38,357 bases of DNA from Suillus spraguei (GCA_016800925.1 JABCPU010000566.1:1-38357), one strand, 5' to 3'. Positions 9,761 to 20,925 are shown, counted from the first letter of the stretch. A program made the numbers and translations. Notes: generated by a model from the sequence alone, not told the origin.

Positions 9761-12228
9761 TCATGCAGCACGTGCCTTGTTCACAGCTTTCAGGAGTTGG
9801 GTGTGGCCAAGCTCAGCCTCTGGATAAGCTGCGAGGAAGCACGCCTTGTTTGACTCATACCTGGAACCGAAACAAAAGGTGAGTAGTACTGGAATAGATA
9901 CCAGCATAGAGACTTACTGATTGATAAATTCTAGCGTGATGGTCGCCCTTTGATGGTACTTTGATGCAAACCGTCTATTTGCATCTTGGTACCACTCCCT
10001 TGGCCAATCCTTCAACAGCGTTGTGAGTCCTCGGTCCCTATCGCCAACTAGCCAGTGCTCGATGATCTCCTTCCAGGATTGATTCTTTGGGGTGGAAGTG
10101 CCATCGGAATGAGCGACTGGGATCCGAGGGATGATGAGGCCAGGTGTAGGGAGTTTTTGCTGGGAAATGGACACTGTGGCGGGGACTTGGGGCTGTCATG
10201 ATGTGCTGGAGGTAGAGAGGGCCGCAGTAGGCATTGGGGTGACAAGAGGTCTGTGTGAGAGTGGCTGTTGGACTGTGCCAACCGGCGGAGGAGTCATTGT
10301 GGGGGAGGCAGACTCAGAGACATTAGTGAAGCGGTGGCCAGAATCAAGGCATTGGAGGGCAATAGCTGTGGTGCAGGCGGCCTGCACTACAACACTTGTT
10401 AGGGAGCGCATGTCATTGTGCAGGCTGTTGACATCTGCTGTAACAGATGCATGGACCATGCGAAGCTCCTCTGTGGAGGCTGGTCTGGTAAGCGCATGTT
10501 CACCGGCAAGGGAGGCATCAGCATCATGGGAGATGGGGGCAAGGGCATTGCTGTAGTCAGTTTCATATGCATGTAGTTCATCGAGAAGGTATCAAACGAG
10601 TGTATCACACTGAAAATAGACATGACGAGAAAAAATAATAGCTATGTCAGTCAAGCATCAGTTGTGAGCACAGGAAACGTACATGTTCACCATCAGCCCA
10701 TCCACCCCACCAATGAACTTTTGCAAGCGTCCACCATTGACCTACTGGAGCAAACATAAACCAATATTGTGCACCTCCCTGACGAAAGCAGTGAGTAGAG
10801 AAGTTACCACGGATGCCAGCGCTGGTGGTAGACTTGTTGATCCATTTTTGTATGGTATCGTGAGAGATCGGCTGTCCAGGATGCACAACACCATTTGCAC
10901 TCATGGCAGGGAAGAGGAAGTCATTTGGCTGGAGGGTGCGCCCATAATGAAATGATTCGAGCCATTTGATCCAAATCATCGTCCAGAAGAAACTGTCGCA
11001 TGCTGGCGCATCAGGACGTGGATATATCTTGTAGTGATTTGCTGGTAGGATCATTTAGTCACACACTATCAGCTCCAATTTGATACAAGCAACTCACATC
11101 TCAAGTCCGCTTCCCACTGGCCTTTGTCTACCTTCTTTTGCCATCCTTTCCGATTCGCAAGAAAAATCTCAAAGTTCGATGTGCATTTACTCAGCGTCAG
11201 TGTCTCATTTGCAAGGTACATCTTAAGCACGCCATCCAAAACAGTAGTATCAAGTGAGATGTCTTTTTGTTGCAACTTGACAAGCTCAAAACACCTACAG
11301 CAAATCAGATCGGCGCAAGTACCACAAATGAGAAGGATCGCACCTGGTCCATAACGTCCATCCATTTGACGCGAACGTGATTTGCTCGAGATGGTGGATG
11401 AGTTTTGTCCTCGTTTCTAAGTCTAGACAAATATCTGAAGGCTGAGCGCCATTCATCACCTTCTGAATCATTTGCAGTGCAATATCTAGTGGACATGCAG
11501 CCTGGTACCATCGGAACGCCCGATCCATGTAGTCCTTCATCATCGCCATCAAGTGAGTCTGATCTCCACCCTCTGCGCTTGCTTTATGTTTGATGGATGA
11601 CAGCACATCATAGATGTCTGCAGAATCAGCGGGATTTCCTTCCCAGCGCTGTTTTGCCTCGTGAAAATGCCATTTACCATGATAGGTATCACCATCACTG
11701 GAATATAGGTCAGTACTCATGCGCTCTAATTTATCACAATACTGACGATAACTCCCACATCTTCTTAAAGGCTGAGTGGATGCTCTCAATGGTTGTTTTG
11801 CTCAAATTCTCATGAAATACTTTCAAGGACATGTAAAGTGCCAGCGCTTTGTTGGAGCATCTGTTCGGTATATTCTCAAATGCATCTTTGAATGCAGGGT
11901 CCTCATACACATCATTGTCGGCATGTATTTTGGCAGTTGTGACCAGTGGAACGAGTGAGCGTTCAATTATTTCATCCCCCCGAGTCTCGCTGACAGTAGA
12001 ACTTTCAAAGTGGCTTGCCAGCCATTCCCATCCACGACAAACATGCCTGGCATAGTTCGTCCTTGTGTTGCTTGCCTGAAGGTGAGTTTTGACACCCTGT
12101 TCCTTATACCTCTGTACATCTACCAAAGCCGTCTTCTCAACAGCTGATCTCTTATTTTGCCCAGCTTTCTTGTGAATGGTGTCTGACAGCTGTTTGGCTT
12201 TGGCGGAGTCCTTCTTCAGCAGGGTCAT
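9761..12228 (-). pseudogene. Tyrosine recombinase (Crypton-like), interrupted by two TGA codons
   Basis: Phage-integrase-fold recombinase of the kind carried by fungal Crypton transposons. Exons join cleanly from 12228 downward: an N-terminal helical domain (KTHLQASNTRTNYARHVCRG), a region with DGDTYHGKWHFHEAKQRWEG, then CFELVKLQQKDISLDTT. The catalytic core NFSTHCFRQGG (H-x-x-R, about 10780-10800) and VHWWGGWADGEH follow. After an intron the frame reads DTLV, stop, YLLDELHAYETDY: a TGA at 10592-10594 sits directly before the likely catalytic Tyr codon at 10589-10591, where relatives carry Arg (CGA). A second in-frame TGA is at 10196-10198. The C-terminus ends AAYPEAELGHTQLLKAVNKA before TGA at 9761. 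A 230-residue Ser/Thr/Pro tail separates the core from it. Only one exon pair is disturbed, so inactivation looks recent. Confidence 0.8.
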
Positions 12229-12243
12229 GTTCTGAAGGTGCAA

Positions 12244-12510
12244 ACCGAATGAGTGGTGTAGTACGAAGCCAGTAGTTCAAATTTTTGGGACAGAGATCAT
12301 GTCAGGGGCCCCTAGCCTCTAATTTATTCAATGCTATTTCACATTTCACACCATTCAACCAGAGAACGAGCACGATTGACATGGATGATGATTAGTGTTT
12401 CTATATGACAATTTACAGACTAATATACTGCTGCGCTGCTTCTGGTGCCATGTGCTGCAGTATGACCTTTGGAACAAGCACATACATGGCAGACAACTGA
12501 CCAGGAGTAG
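12244..12510. other. Upstream flank of the recombinase
   Basis: About 270 bp with no open frame or repeat that I recognise. It probably includes the recombinase promoter and the left edge of the Crypton-like insertion, whose boundary I cannot define. Confidence 0.3.
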
Positions 12511-13145
12511 TGTTACAGTCGTACGTGCCCCTATTCATTTTCCTTTCTATTCTCATATATCACGTGATATGGAGCTTATTGCTAGGACACTTCCACTTCC
12601 ATCAGACATCACATGACTGTATGATTCAACTAGTACATCGTCGATACGTCATATCATGTGATGTCATGACTTCCCATGACTCCATTCTTGGACTCAGCCG
12701 GTTTAGCATACGTGTACGCTAAACACGTGCTTTCATCCCTTACTCATGCGTTTCAACATGCTTGTACAATACATGCCTTCCTCATTAGGATACGCACTTA
12801 TATTCCCATGGCTACCTGGTCTGTGCGCACATATGTACCTATATAAGCACAGTGTACTTGTAGTAGATTCCTTACTTTAATCTTACTGGGTTTTACCTGG
12901 AATATCCTTCGCTTAGGTCTCCAACCTAAGTCATCTTGAATCATCTCTAAGTCTAAGCACTCCTTAGCCTTAGTCTCTATTCTCGTAGAACCTCTTAGAC
13001 TTGTCTTTGAGGCCGAACCCTTGATCGTACTTGGAACGTGTTCCTTGTACTTTCACCTTGTCCTTTTTCTGGGCATTGTAGAACTTCCCAGCAGACTGTC
13101 TGTGTCTTTTCACTGTCGCTGGAGACACCATCCCAGTTCGTAACA
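12511..13145 (+). mobile_element. Putative solo LTR
   Basis: The segment starts TGTTACAG and ends GTTCGTAACA, giving the short TGTTA...TAACA inverted ends of a long terminal repeat. It includes a TATA box (TATATAAGCAC, about 12840) followed by a T/C-rich leader, the usual U3-R layout. No gag-pol ORF lies on either side and the flanks do not show a target duplication. The 3' end abuts the inverted-repeat element starting at 13144. The identification rests on structure only. Confidence 0.4.
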
Positions 13146-13930
13146 CTTGCAAAGGCAAGAACGTTCGACCCTAAAGGGAATGCTAAGTTAATATAGCTCA
13201 ATAATGCCCAACCTGTGGTGCAAGACTGCCGTCGGAGGTAGTGAGATGCTAGCAGTGACCTCCGGTCCGTGGGAAACTAGTGGTAATACTAGCGGTAAGC
13301 GTGGGAAAGCGGTAGACAAGCGGTAGTGAAAGTGGTAAAACTGCGGTAGTGCGTGCAGTAAAACTGCGGTAGTGCGTGCGGTAAAACTGCGGTAAGGCGT
13401 GGGAAACTGGCGGTAAAACAAGCGGTGAAGCGCGGGAAAGCGGTAAAGAGCGGTGGTGCATGCAGCAGTAAAACAATTCTTAAGAGACAGTGACTTCGGT
13501 GAAAGACTTTATTCCGTTAGAGACAGTAGGGGTGACAATTCCTAAGTACTATGTGTACCATAGAGGGAAAAGTAAAAGTACCGGAATGTGCGAAGAGTCC
13601 TTTTTAACATGTATCGTGAATGGCCGGAATACATAGCGAGAATGGTAGCAAGATAGAGATATTTAGCTAAGAGGCACGCAGTGAGCAAGTGGTGTCACGG
13701 AAGGTAAGGTAAGTCTTGCCGTAGTTTTAGTAACGGCAGAAATGAATATGCTACGCACCAATGGATCTTAGACGGAAATGGAATGGACAGGAGGACATTG
13801 GTAGCGAGATTTGGTAAGGAGCAAGGATCCACGGAGTGAAAATGGTACCGGCAAAGCAAAAAGGGGTAATGCTCGCTATAGGGGTTTTCTCGGTAGCCAC
13901 TGTAGGCAGTAATGAGACACTTGTGTAAAA
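13144..13930 (-). repeat. Left inverted-repeat arm
   Basis: Arm of the foldback element. The outer 50 bp contain two potential hairpins, CTTGC-aaag-GCAAG and CCC-taaa-GGG, both preserved in the other arm with altered loops. Next comes a GCGGTA-rich tract with spacing of roughly 10-25 bp. Confidence 0.7.
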
Positions 13931-14055
13931 CAGCACTTTCATGGTCAGCGTGACTTTGTTTGCTACACCGGCATCAGGAAAACTTGTTCCCACCTGATGC
14001 TCTAACTGTTCCCCCAGCACCAGCACCTGCACGTCCTACACATGATAATAGTGTC

Positions 14056-14676
14056 ATGGGAGGTGACATGTCATCCACTCAGGCTCGTCACGCATCACCA
14101 TGTCTCCATGATCCTGACCCTCCCCATCCTGCAGCTCTACAGGATATGTTTTACAATCCTATGGAGGCACAACCCAGCGGATGGTTGCTGCAGCACTCGA
14201 ATTTTGAACAGATGGATGACGCATTGTTCATGGCACTGCTCATGGAGACACAGGGACATTTTATGTCTTCTGATGCCAGCCCGAGTTTCACCAACCAGGC
14301 TTCCTCCTTGCATGCACCCTCTCATGAGCCACCAGTGCCTCCAGAGCCTCTAGTGTCTCAGGGTGCTAAAGGATGCTCTCGTCAGATCAGACCTATGACT
14401 ACCAATATTATCCCACCAACACCACTGAAGGGTGGCAGCAGTTACAGCCTTTCCGACCCTCCTCATTGTCCCTCCCCACATGAACATGGTGCTTCCATTG
14501 ATGCAGAAAACATCAATGACCTGTTCTTGGATTCTCAGGGCAGCAAAGACGCACCTTCCTCGATGTCAGGCCAGTCATTTGTTCCTGGATGGAAGTCTGC
14601 CAACAACAATGCTGTAATGAACATATTGGCGCTAGGCTTAAAACCCTATCTTTTGACACTCATCTCATGTCTATAG
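14056..14676 (+). CDS. Unknown ORF inside the foldback element
   Basis: Open frame of 206 codons from the ATG at 14056; the frame is also open upstream to 13960 but lacks an ATG there. The protein is rich in Pro, Ser, His and Met, with a short hydrophobic/Met patch (DDALFMALLMETQGHF), and looks disordered. I recognise no family. It may be one exon of a longer gene or the relic of cargo between the arms. Its last residues run into the right arm. Confidence 0.35.
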   Translation: MGGDMSSTQARHASPCLHDPDPPHPAALQDMFYNPMEAQPSGWLLQHSNFEQMDDALFMALLMETQGHFMSSDASPSFTNQASSLHAPSHEPPVPPEPLVSQGAKGCSRQIRPMTTNIIPPTPLKGGSSYSLSDPPHCPSPHEHGASIDAENINDLFLDSQGSKDAPSSMSGQSFVPGWKSANNNAVMNILALGLKPYLLTLISCL

Positions 14677-15470
14677 GAGTTACCACTTGTCCATGGTCAT
14701 CTTACCCCTTTAGCACTTCCGGCAGCATCCCACGCTTACCGCACACTGTACCGACTGCCACACCTCATTCCACATACTGATGTCCTCCCATGTCCTTGAC
14801 ATGTCCGCATAGCTCCATTTGGTGCGTTGTTTGTTTTATGTTCGTTATCACTGATTCCATGGCAAGTCTTTTTACATGTTGCCTCGTGCCGCAGCACCTC
14901 ACGCTATGTTTACATATGGTGGTTACTATACTTGAGCGCTACTGATCTCGCCTAGAGCATTCCGAGTACATACAATTTAGGATATAAGCACCGCGTACCC
15001 CGCACGATACAGTACCTAATTTTACCCCATTGCATGTACTATAGGTCAGGATTATTATCTAGCTCTGGATCTACCCAGTAGTAGACTTAGTCTTTAAAGT
15101 TTCCTTATTGCTCGTTAATCAATTACACTCGTTCTCTGTTACCGCTGGACTCTTGATTGCTATTTTGACTGAACTTCTCATGCACCGCTACTTTACCGCT
15201 GAAAGTACCGCAGTCTTCTTTACTGTTTCTTTGCACCGCTCGCAACATTACCACTACCGCAGATATCATCGCTTGCTTGATGCAACTGTTACTGACTTTA
15301 TGTCAACCATGGTAGCACCGCTACATACAGCGCTAGTTCCGGCGGCATCACCGCTGACCACAGCAACTTACCGCTGACTACGACGCTACATTTGCACATT
15401 GGTTTGACTCGAACTTAACCATACTAACAGGCATCCCCCTTGAGGGTCGAACACTCTTGTTTCGCAAGTG
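14640..15470 (+). repeat. Right inverted-repeat arm
   Basis: Inverted, diverged copy of the left arm. It keeps the TACCGC-rich tract and the outer hairpins. Divergence is substantial, so the insertion is not recent. Confidence 0.7.
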
Positions 15471-15481
15471 AAGCAGACTAG

Positions 15482-18400
15482 ATGGAGCGCAAGACCACAC
15501 ATACTAACTTAGGAGGTATTTTATCTACAGCCCAGGTTAGGTTGTATCTTTACAATGCAATCCTCGAAGCTGCTTTCATTGAAATCGAGCAATCATTCCT
15601 TGAGCTCTCTCGGTCGACATCAATTCCAGTGCAGCAAGTCATCAACTGGTTCTTGAAAAGTCGAGGTTGGACAACAGTCAGCACTAACTTCTGGAATATC
15701 TATGCTCGCTGTTACTTCAAGGATCACACAGAGCAAGACTTGCATGTGTTGGGCATAAGGTTCCTGCAGATGGAGGCTCTCCAGGTAAGTTCCAATTGTA
15801 TTTGTTGATGTTGTGCTTACATTTCCATTGTGGATATTAGGTATGTCAATTTGGACAAAATGTTACGACCTCTTCACAGAGGCCTTTCCAGACACATACA
15901 AAGACATTCTGTCCATCCACGATGAAGTAAGAATGCTATCTGCTTCCCCTCAAACTGTCTCTCAATGCGCACAAGAGTTTCAAAAATACTACCAAGATGT
16001 TTAGTATTGTAAGTATACTTCCTTCATGCCTCACTGCTTGCTGTGCCCTGACCATCTTTGTTATAGGCTGATAGCGCTGCTGCTAAATTCGGCTTTGAGA
16101 CCGCAATGGTCATCTGTGGCAAAATCGTCAATCAAGACGGCTCCCTCAGTCAAGTTCATACTACACCAGGCACTGCAGAGGTAAGTATCTTGAGAGTGGT
16201 ATTTGATACTGAGATGATCACTCATTCTGGTCTGCTAGTTCTGGAGTACATGATGCCGAGCTGATGATGACACTATCATTGGTCACCTCAAAGCTCATGT
16301 CTAGTAAGTTTCAATTAGTGTCTTACTATCTCTTTCTGATTCAACTTCGAAATAGCAATAAAACCTCACTGGCAATAGTTGATGATGCCTTCAATGACTT
16401 GCCTGAAGATGATGAAGAAGCCTCTTCTTAGGATGCTGACTCAATTCCTTCCACCGAAGTTGAGGGTTGCGATGAATCTCTCCAGTGGCTCAAGAAAGCA
16501 ATCGCGAAACAAGTCAGTAAGTAGCTAATTGAGTTGTTCTTCAGTTCAGCCTGACATGCTCATATAGCTAAATTTGGTGGGAAGTTTGCATCTGACAAGA
16601 ATTTCCCCTGGAAAACGATGCCCAGCGCCTTAGCCTCTGGTGGCCTGAACATAGAAGGGTATCCCGCCCACAAGTGTCTCATGCTGGGTGAATCCCATGA
16701 TCCGACATCAAAGAATAACAAGGGGATAGGTGTATTGATGCTCAAAGAGGTTGCAGCACTTGTTGATGCTTTCAAGGCTGGCATCATGCAGGTGGTCAAG
16801 TCCTCCAATACACCCAGTAAGTCTTGTCTCTATTTAGTAGTCCAATTCTAATCAATGTCTGTAGCATCGTTGATCAAATCAACAGAGCCGGTTATCATCG
16901 GAGAGGCTCCTCCTTCCACCTGGGAGCACGCATCTGCTCATCGCATGTTTGCTGATCAGCATACAGACTATGGTGGCCCAGAACATGTGGGGACAAGTGT
17001 CGCACAGACCAGAGTCAAGAAGGGAAAGAATAGAGCTCGTGATCCCAAGGATGGAGAGGCTGTCATGTCTCTCCCACCTGTCATGTCTCCTCCCCCTGCT
17101 TGTCCCTTTAAGGTTGTCACCAAGCCCATTTCTTTCAAGCCCCTCCTCCCTCCTCCCACTTGTCCCTTTCGGGTTGTTGCTAAGCCAACTGCACCAATGG
17201 CTCCCAAGGCTGCTGCACAGGAGGTCATTGAACTCACTTCAACTTCAGAAGGCTCAAGGGATGTAACAGTGAAGGTGGACACTGAATACGAAGACGATTC
17301 ACACAGGAAGAAACAGAAATTGAAGTTAGGAAGTTCTTCTCAGGTGTCCAAGAAGTGTGTGTCTGCAGAGGTTGTCATTGAACCAAAGAAGGAAGGTGTG
17401 CATTCCAAGGCAAAGCCATCACCATCTGATGCCTCTGTATTGAAAGGGGGTCCTTTGTCACCATTGACTGTGGGGTTGTCATCTGTTGATGAAGAGCACT
17501 CGTCTGGCGATAAAGTTTTGTGCTACATATGTCATTGTCTTTACTCGCTAACCATCTTATTCAGCTGCCCAGCCTGTTCAACCTGCAGCTCGCATCTGAG
17601 ATGGTCCTCCCAACGTACAGCCAAAATTCAAGGGTATGTAGTATGTACATTTTGGTATCTACATATTGTTAACTTATTTGCTCCAGCACTCCCCAAACCA
17701 AAACACGTAACAAAGGCATCCTGGGCAGCCATGCGCGCACACCAGATGATGTATGTGGTCGATTCAGAAGAGGAGGATGCTCCAGGTCAAAAGGACTCAA
17801 AGGCAACAACAGATGCTGGAAAAGGTGGTGTTATGCTTGCAGACCCCTGCAGCTCAGCCGGCAAACCCCACCCCAATTGAACTGCCAGCTACTATGGTCG
17901 CCCCATTTCGGTACCAGAAGTCACACCCAGCATGGCTTCACAACACAAGGGCTCTGAGCAACCCCAACCCTTGAATGGTACACTCCAGACCACGTCTTCC
18001 CCTTCAACACCTGGCAATAACAAGAATGGAAACCCCCCAGCTCAATCCATGGACCGTCCATCTTCACATCCTGCTGGGAGAGGCCCTTTCTGCAACCTGA
18101 GCCTCTTCACACTCATCTTGAGGCGGTCAACCACTATGCACATTCTCCCCATTCTCCATTGCCTCAACATGATGCTCCATCACACGTGAGGCTCCTTCAC
18201 ACATGCACGAGCTCTCTAGACATCCTCGTGAGCCTTCTGTGCCATTGCGAGAGCCTCTACTTCATCCTCGTGCACCTTCTGTGCCATTTCGAGACCATCT
18301 GCATCATTCTCGAGAGCCTTCTGTGTCATTGCAAGAGCCTGTGCTTCATCCTCGAGAGCCTTCTGTGCCATTATGTGGGCCTCTGCTTCACCCTTGCGAG

Positions 18401-18787
18401 GCTTCTGTGCCATTGTGCGACCATCTGCATCATTCTCATGATCCCTTGGTACACCCTCAGGAGGGACCATCCTACTCACACGATGCCAGTCACTATCATG
18501 AGGCGCATGACTCACTCTATTATTGGAACAGTACCATTTGCACCCATCCCCATCCTACTAGCAGCCTCAATTCCCACGGCCTTTCACACACCCGTAATCA
18601 AGAAGCTTGGTATGCTCGTGTACCTATGGGATACAACCATTATCCTTCTCATTATTACTCACCTGGTGAAGGTTACAACAACCGCTATGATGACCACAGG
18701 CATCCATCAGACCTCTACTATCAAGACATGCGCAGTCATGATGGGAGGTACTATGGAGATACCAATAGATGGGCAGACCACCGCTGA
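15482..18787 (+). pseudogene. Transposon-associated protein of unknown function, copy 1, decayed
   Basis: Multi-exon gene of a family I have seen scattered in Agaricomycete genomes next to transposons. Recognisable pieces in order: N-terminal helical start (MERKTTHTNLGGIL), NFWNIYARCYFKDHTEQDL, the exon with KCYDLFTEAFPDTYKDIL and SASPQTVSQCAQEFQKYY, then FGFETAMVICGKIVNQDGSL, CRADDDTIIGHLKAHV, FPWKTMPSALASGGLNIEG with YPAHKCLM, KGIGVLMLKEVAALVDAF, and EPVIIGEAP. A long Pro/Ser/Lys-rich tail ends in 14-residue repeats and a His/Tyr-rich C-terminus. Breaks: one extra T near 16000-16002, TGA at 16251-16253 where CGA is expected, TAG at 16429-16431 (CAG expected), and a phase mismatch near 15841. 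No known catalytic motif is visible. The foldback element ends 11 bp upstream of the ATG, so its promoter may be lost or supplied by the insertion. Confidence 0.6.
18205..18460 (+). repeat. 42-bp tandem repeat coding for 14-residue units
   Basis: The word CCTTCTGTGCCATT recurs at 18233, 18275, 18317 and 18359, with a variant at 18401, exactly 42 bp apart. In the frame of the gene at 15482-18787 each unit reads like HPREPSVPLREPLL. The period is a multiple of three, so the repeat preserves the frame. Confidence 0.85.
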
Positions 18788-19260
18788 TACCTTTTTTCTT
18801 CTGCTTGCTTTTACACAACATTTCTCTCGTGCCCTTTAGTAGGCAGACTGCCGCTGATACCTTTTCTTTCACCTTTTTAGTGTAGTGACTGTCATTTTGT
18901 TACCCCATGCTTTGCTGTCTCAAGTTGAATGTAGTGCCTCCTTCTGAATAAACTGATTTGCTTTGGTATATTACACGTGATCCATGTCACTCCCACAAAA
19001 AAAATTTGTAAGAGATCAAAGAATGCATAGTCGAAGGATCGAACATAAGACTCTTCACCACACCACTAACCACTTCACCACCATGCCTCCAACTGTGCAG
19101 CTTGCACATAATATATGAAGGCATTTGGCATTCAATTACTTCATCTGATGTGTCGCTCTGATGTGTTGCTTCTATTGATCATTGATGACAATGAGGGAAT
19201 CAATTATCGATGGAAGTAATGTCGTTCCTCTACACTCCTCCCTCTTGCTATATTTTTTTC
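18788..19260. other. 3' flank of copy 1 with poly(A) signal and short duplication
   Basis: A 25-bp sequence around CCGCTGATACCTTTT occurs twice (about 18780 and 18851). An AATAAA lies at about 18947 and is a plausible polyadenylation signal. Otherwise no ORF. Confidence 0.5.
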
Positions 19261-20540
19261 ATGGATTTCACCCAGCTCGATTATATTCTCGAACATGTGG
19301 CATCGCGCTACAAGGTTGACACACAGGAGGTGTTGGACAAATGGTTGGAGAAGCAACAGGTCCATGATCCTGAGGGATGAAGGCTCCTTGATGGAATACC
19401 TTGCATTGTTGGTGGGTTGACAGCACTTCTTGGTAAGTGTCAGTCAGATCATAGTATAGAACAGCTAAATATTTTACAGGGACCCTCAAAGGACGAGGGG
19501 GAAACTTCCCGTGGAAGACACTACCTACCATTCTAGCCCATCATGGGTGTATCCTCCAAAACTACCCAGACCACATCCTTCTGCCCGGCGAGAGATGTTC
19601 GACACTGGCAAAGAGCAAGGGCATACACGACCTCACTATACATGAGTGCTTCGAACTTGCGAATGCCCTCAAGAATAACGTCCTCACTATCAAATCTGTT
19701 GCAACAGACACTTGTCCCTGTCATCATTGGAGAAGCGCCCATTGCAAATTCAGTTCACACTCATGGGCGATGAATGTTTGCCAATGGATGCATAGATAGG
19801 CTTGGCCTGACCTGTCTGGGCAACACTTCTCCTTCAACTTCTGGCACCACATCATCTAGTGTGCGCAGACTCTGTATGTTCATAGAGGTACCACTGGTGC
19901 CGCCCTCCTAGAGGTTGAAGGCGATTCAGCAACATTTGCCAGTCGTTGGACCCAGTCATAGCAACCTCATCCCACAGATCACTGCTATCAATAATGAAGA
20001 CACAGGAGTCAGCAATCCCACTACCGAGGATGAAGGAGAAATTGATCAGCTTGTCAGTTCACAGCCTGTAGAGTGAACTTGATCTGTGAGCCTCTTGAGC
20101 CTCTCATGCCCCTCTCTCATGTTCACAAAATTAATATAACCCTCAAGAGCCTCTATTCGACCCTCATGAACCTTCGCTTCATCCTGGCAAGCCTCCTATC
20201 ATGGCATATACTAATTGGCACAGCATTCATGCATGTGATCCTGTTGATTCAAGTGCGGCATCATATTGCCTTCTATCCTTACTCTGGCCCTTCACCGTTG
20301 TCTGCAATGTCACGCTCTTCATCTGCCTACACACTCGAGCACAATACAAGCTTGTCTCATATTTGTGAATATCAGGACCAGCATAATGGGGGGATGATGA
20401 GTATAGATGGCCTGTTAGAGAGGGATAACGAGTGTGTATCTTCTTCGTGGTTTGAATGTCTTATGGTATCCCTTTCACATTTATGTCTTCTTCTAGTTGT
20501 TAGTGTCTCTGTCTCATTCACACCAAATATACTGTCTGTT
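19261..20540 (+). pseudogene. Transposon-associated protein of unknown function, copy 2, remnant
   Basis: Diverged paralogue of the preceding gene in the same orientation. The first exon starts MDFTQLDYILEHVASRYKV. The block GGNFPWKTLPTILAHHGCIL with NYPDHILLPGE and KSKGIHDLTIHECFELANAL corresponds to FPWKTMPSALASGG...KGIGVLMLKEV in copy 1, and VPVIIGEAPIANSVHTHGR matches its EPVIIGEAP segment. The frame then meets TGA at 19771-19773 where relatives continue with Arg, again CGA to TGA. Middle exons present in copy 1 (FGFETAMV..., CRADDD...) are absent. A Pro/His-rich tail (EPLFDPHEPSLHPGKPP, about 20140) resembles the repeat tail of copy 1. Function unknown. Confidence 0.5.
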
Positions 20541-20589
20541 GCACCATCATGATAGTATTGAGAATTCACTGTGTTTGAAACATGTGTTG

Positions 20590-20925
20590 TAAAACATATG
20601 AACCAACTATTTTAAACAGTGAGGGTGCTGCACGGCCTCGAGCGGTTTATACCTACCCTTGTGAGCCTCTGGGAGCACAGAGGCAGTACACTAAGGAAAG
20701 GGCATGGACCTCTTGTGGCAATTACAGGGAGCCTCTATGGAGAGGCATACCTCACAGGTAGGTTTACTGCAACATAGAAACCCCACCTGATAGATCATGA
20801 GATGGGCGCTAAAGTGCTGCCAAGGGTGGGTTATGCAGCCCATCGGAATGTTCTGGACCCTGGTGAGTATCAGGAGTTATTGCGGACACGAGAATTTGAT
20901 CAGAACCAGCACATATTACAGTGAA
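20590..20925 (+). other. Coding relic at the left edge of the KDZ element
   Basis: A short open stretch at about 20814-20910 reads VLPRVGYAAHRNVLDPGEYQ followed by ELLRTREFDQNQ and is then cut off by the terminal repeat of the large transposon. A related fragment lies at 9045-9115. The 5' part (20630-20760) has several gagcctctgg-like words but no clear gene. I do not recognise the family. Confidence 0.4.

Larger units (their letters stand above)
13144..15470. mobile_element. 2.3-kb foldback element with long inverted-repeat arms
   Basis: Left end reads CACTTGCAAAGGCAAGAACG; the right end read on the other strand is CACTTGCGAAACAAGAGTG, and both continue into TTCGACCCTNAAGGG. Homology runs inwards for several hundred bases (for example the block around 13680-13800 matches 14780-14860 inverted, and TTACCCCTTT is shared). 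Each arm has a subterminal tract rich in GCGGTA (left, 13260-13455) or TACCGC (right, 15137-15377). Short subterminal motifs inverted between the ends and a CACT terminus recall CACTA/EnSpm elements, but no transposase and no target duplication were found, so the class is open. The right end is 11 bp before the ATG of the next gene. Confidence 0.7.

Noticed and set aside
12970..13158. Lys-rich minus-strand ORF as a gag-like gene
   Set aside because: Only about 60 codons, inside the putative LTR, with no recognisable motif.
13960..14055. Upstream part of the foldback ORF
   Set aside because: Open but starts with TTG; no splice acceptor or homologue supports it as coding.
15440..15470. tRNA gene or SINE from the GGGTCGAAC (B-box-like) word
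   Set aside because: No A box and no cloverleaf; the word is part of the inverted-repeat terminus and appears in both arms.
18159..18839. 226-codon hydrophobic open frame
   Set aside because: Shadow of the Pro/His-rich tail of the gene at 15482-18787; the frame encoding HPREPSVPL-type repeats fits the gene and ends in a His/Tyr-rich tail as expected.
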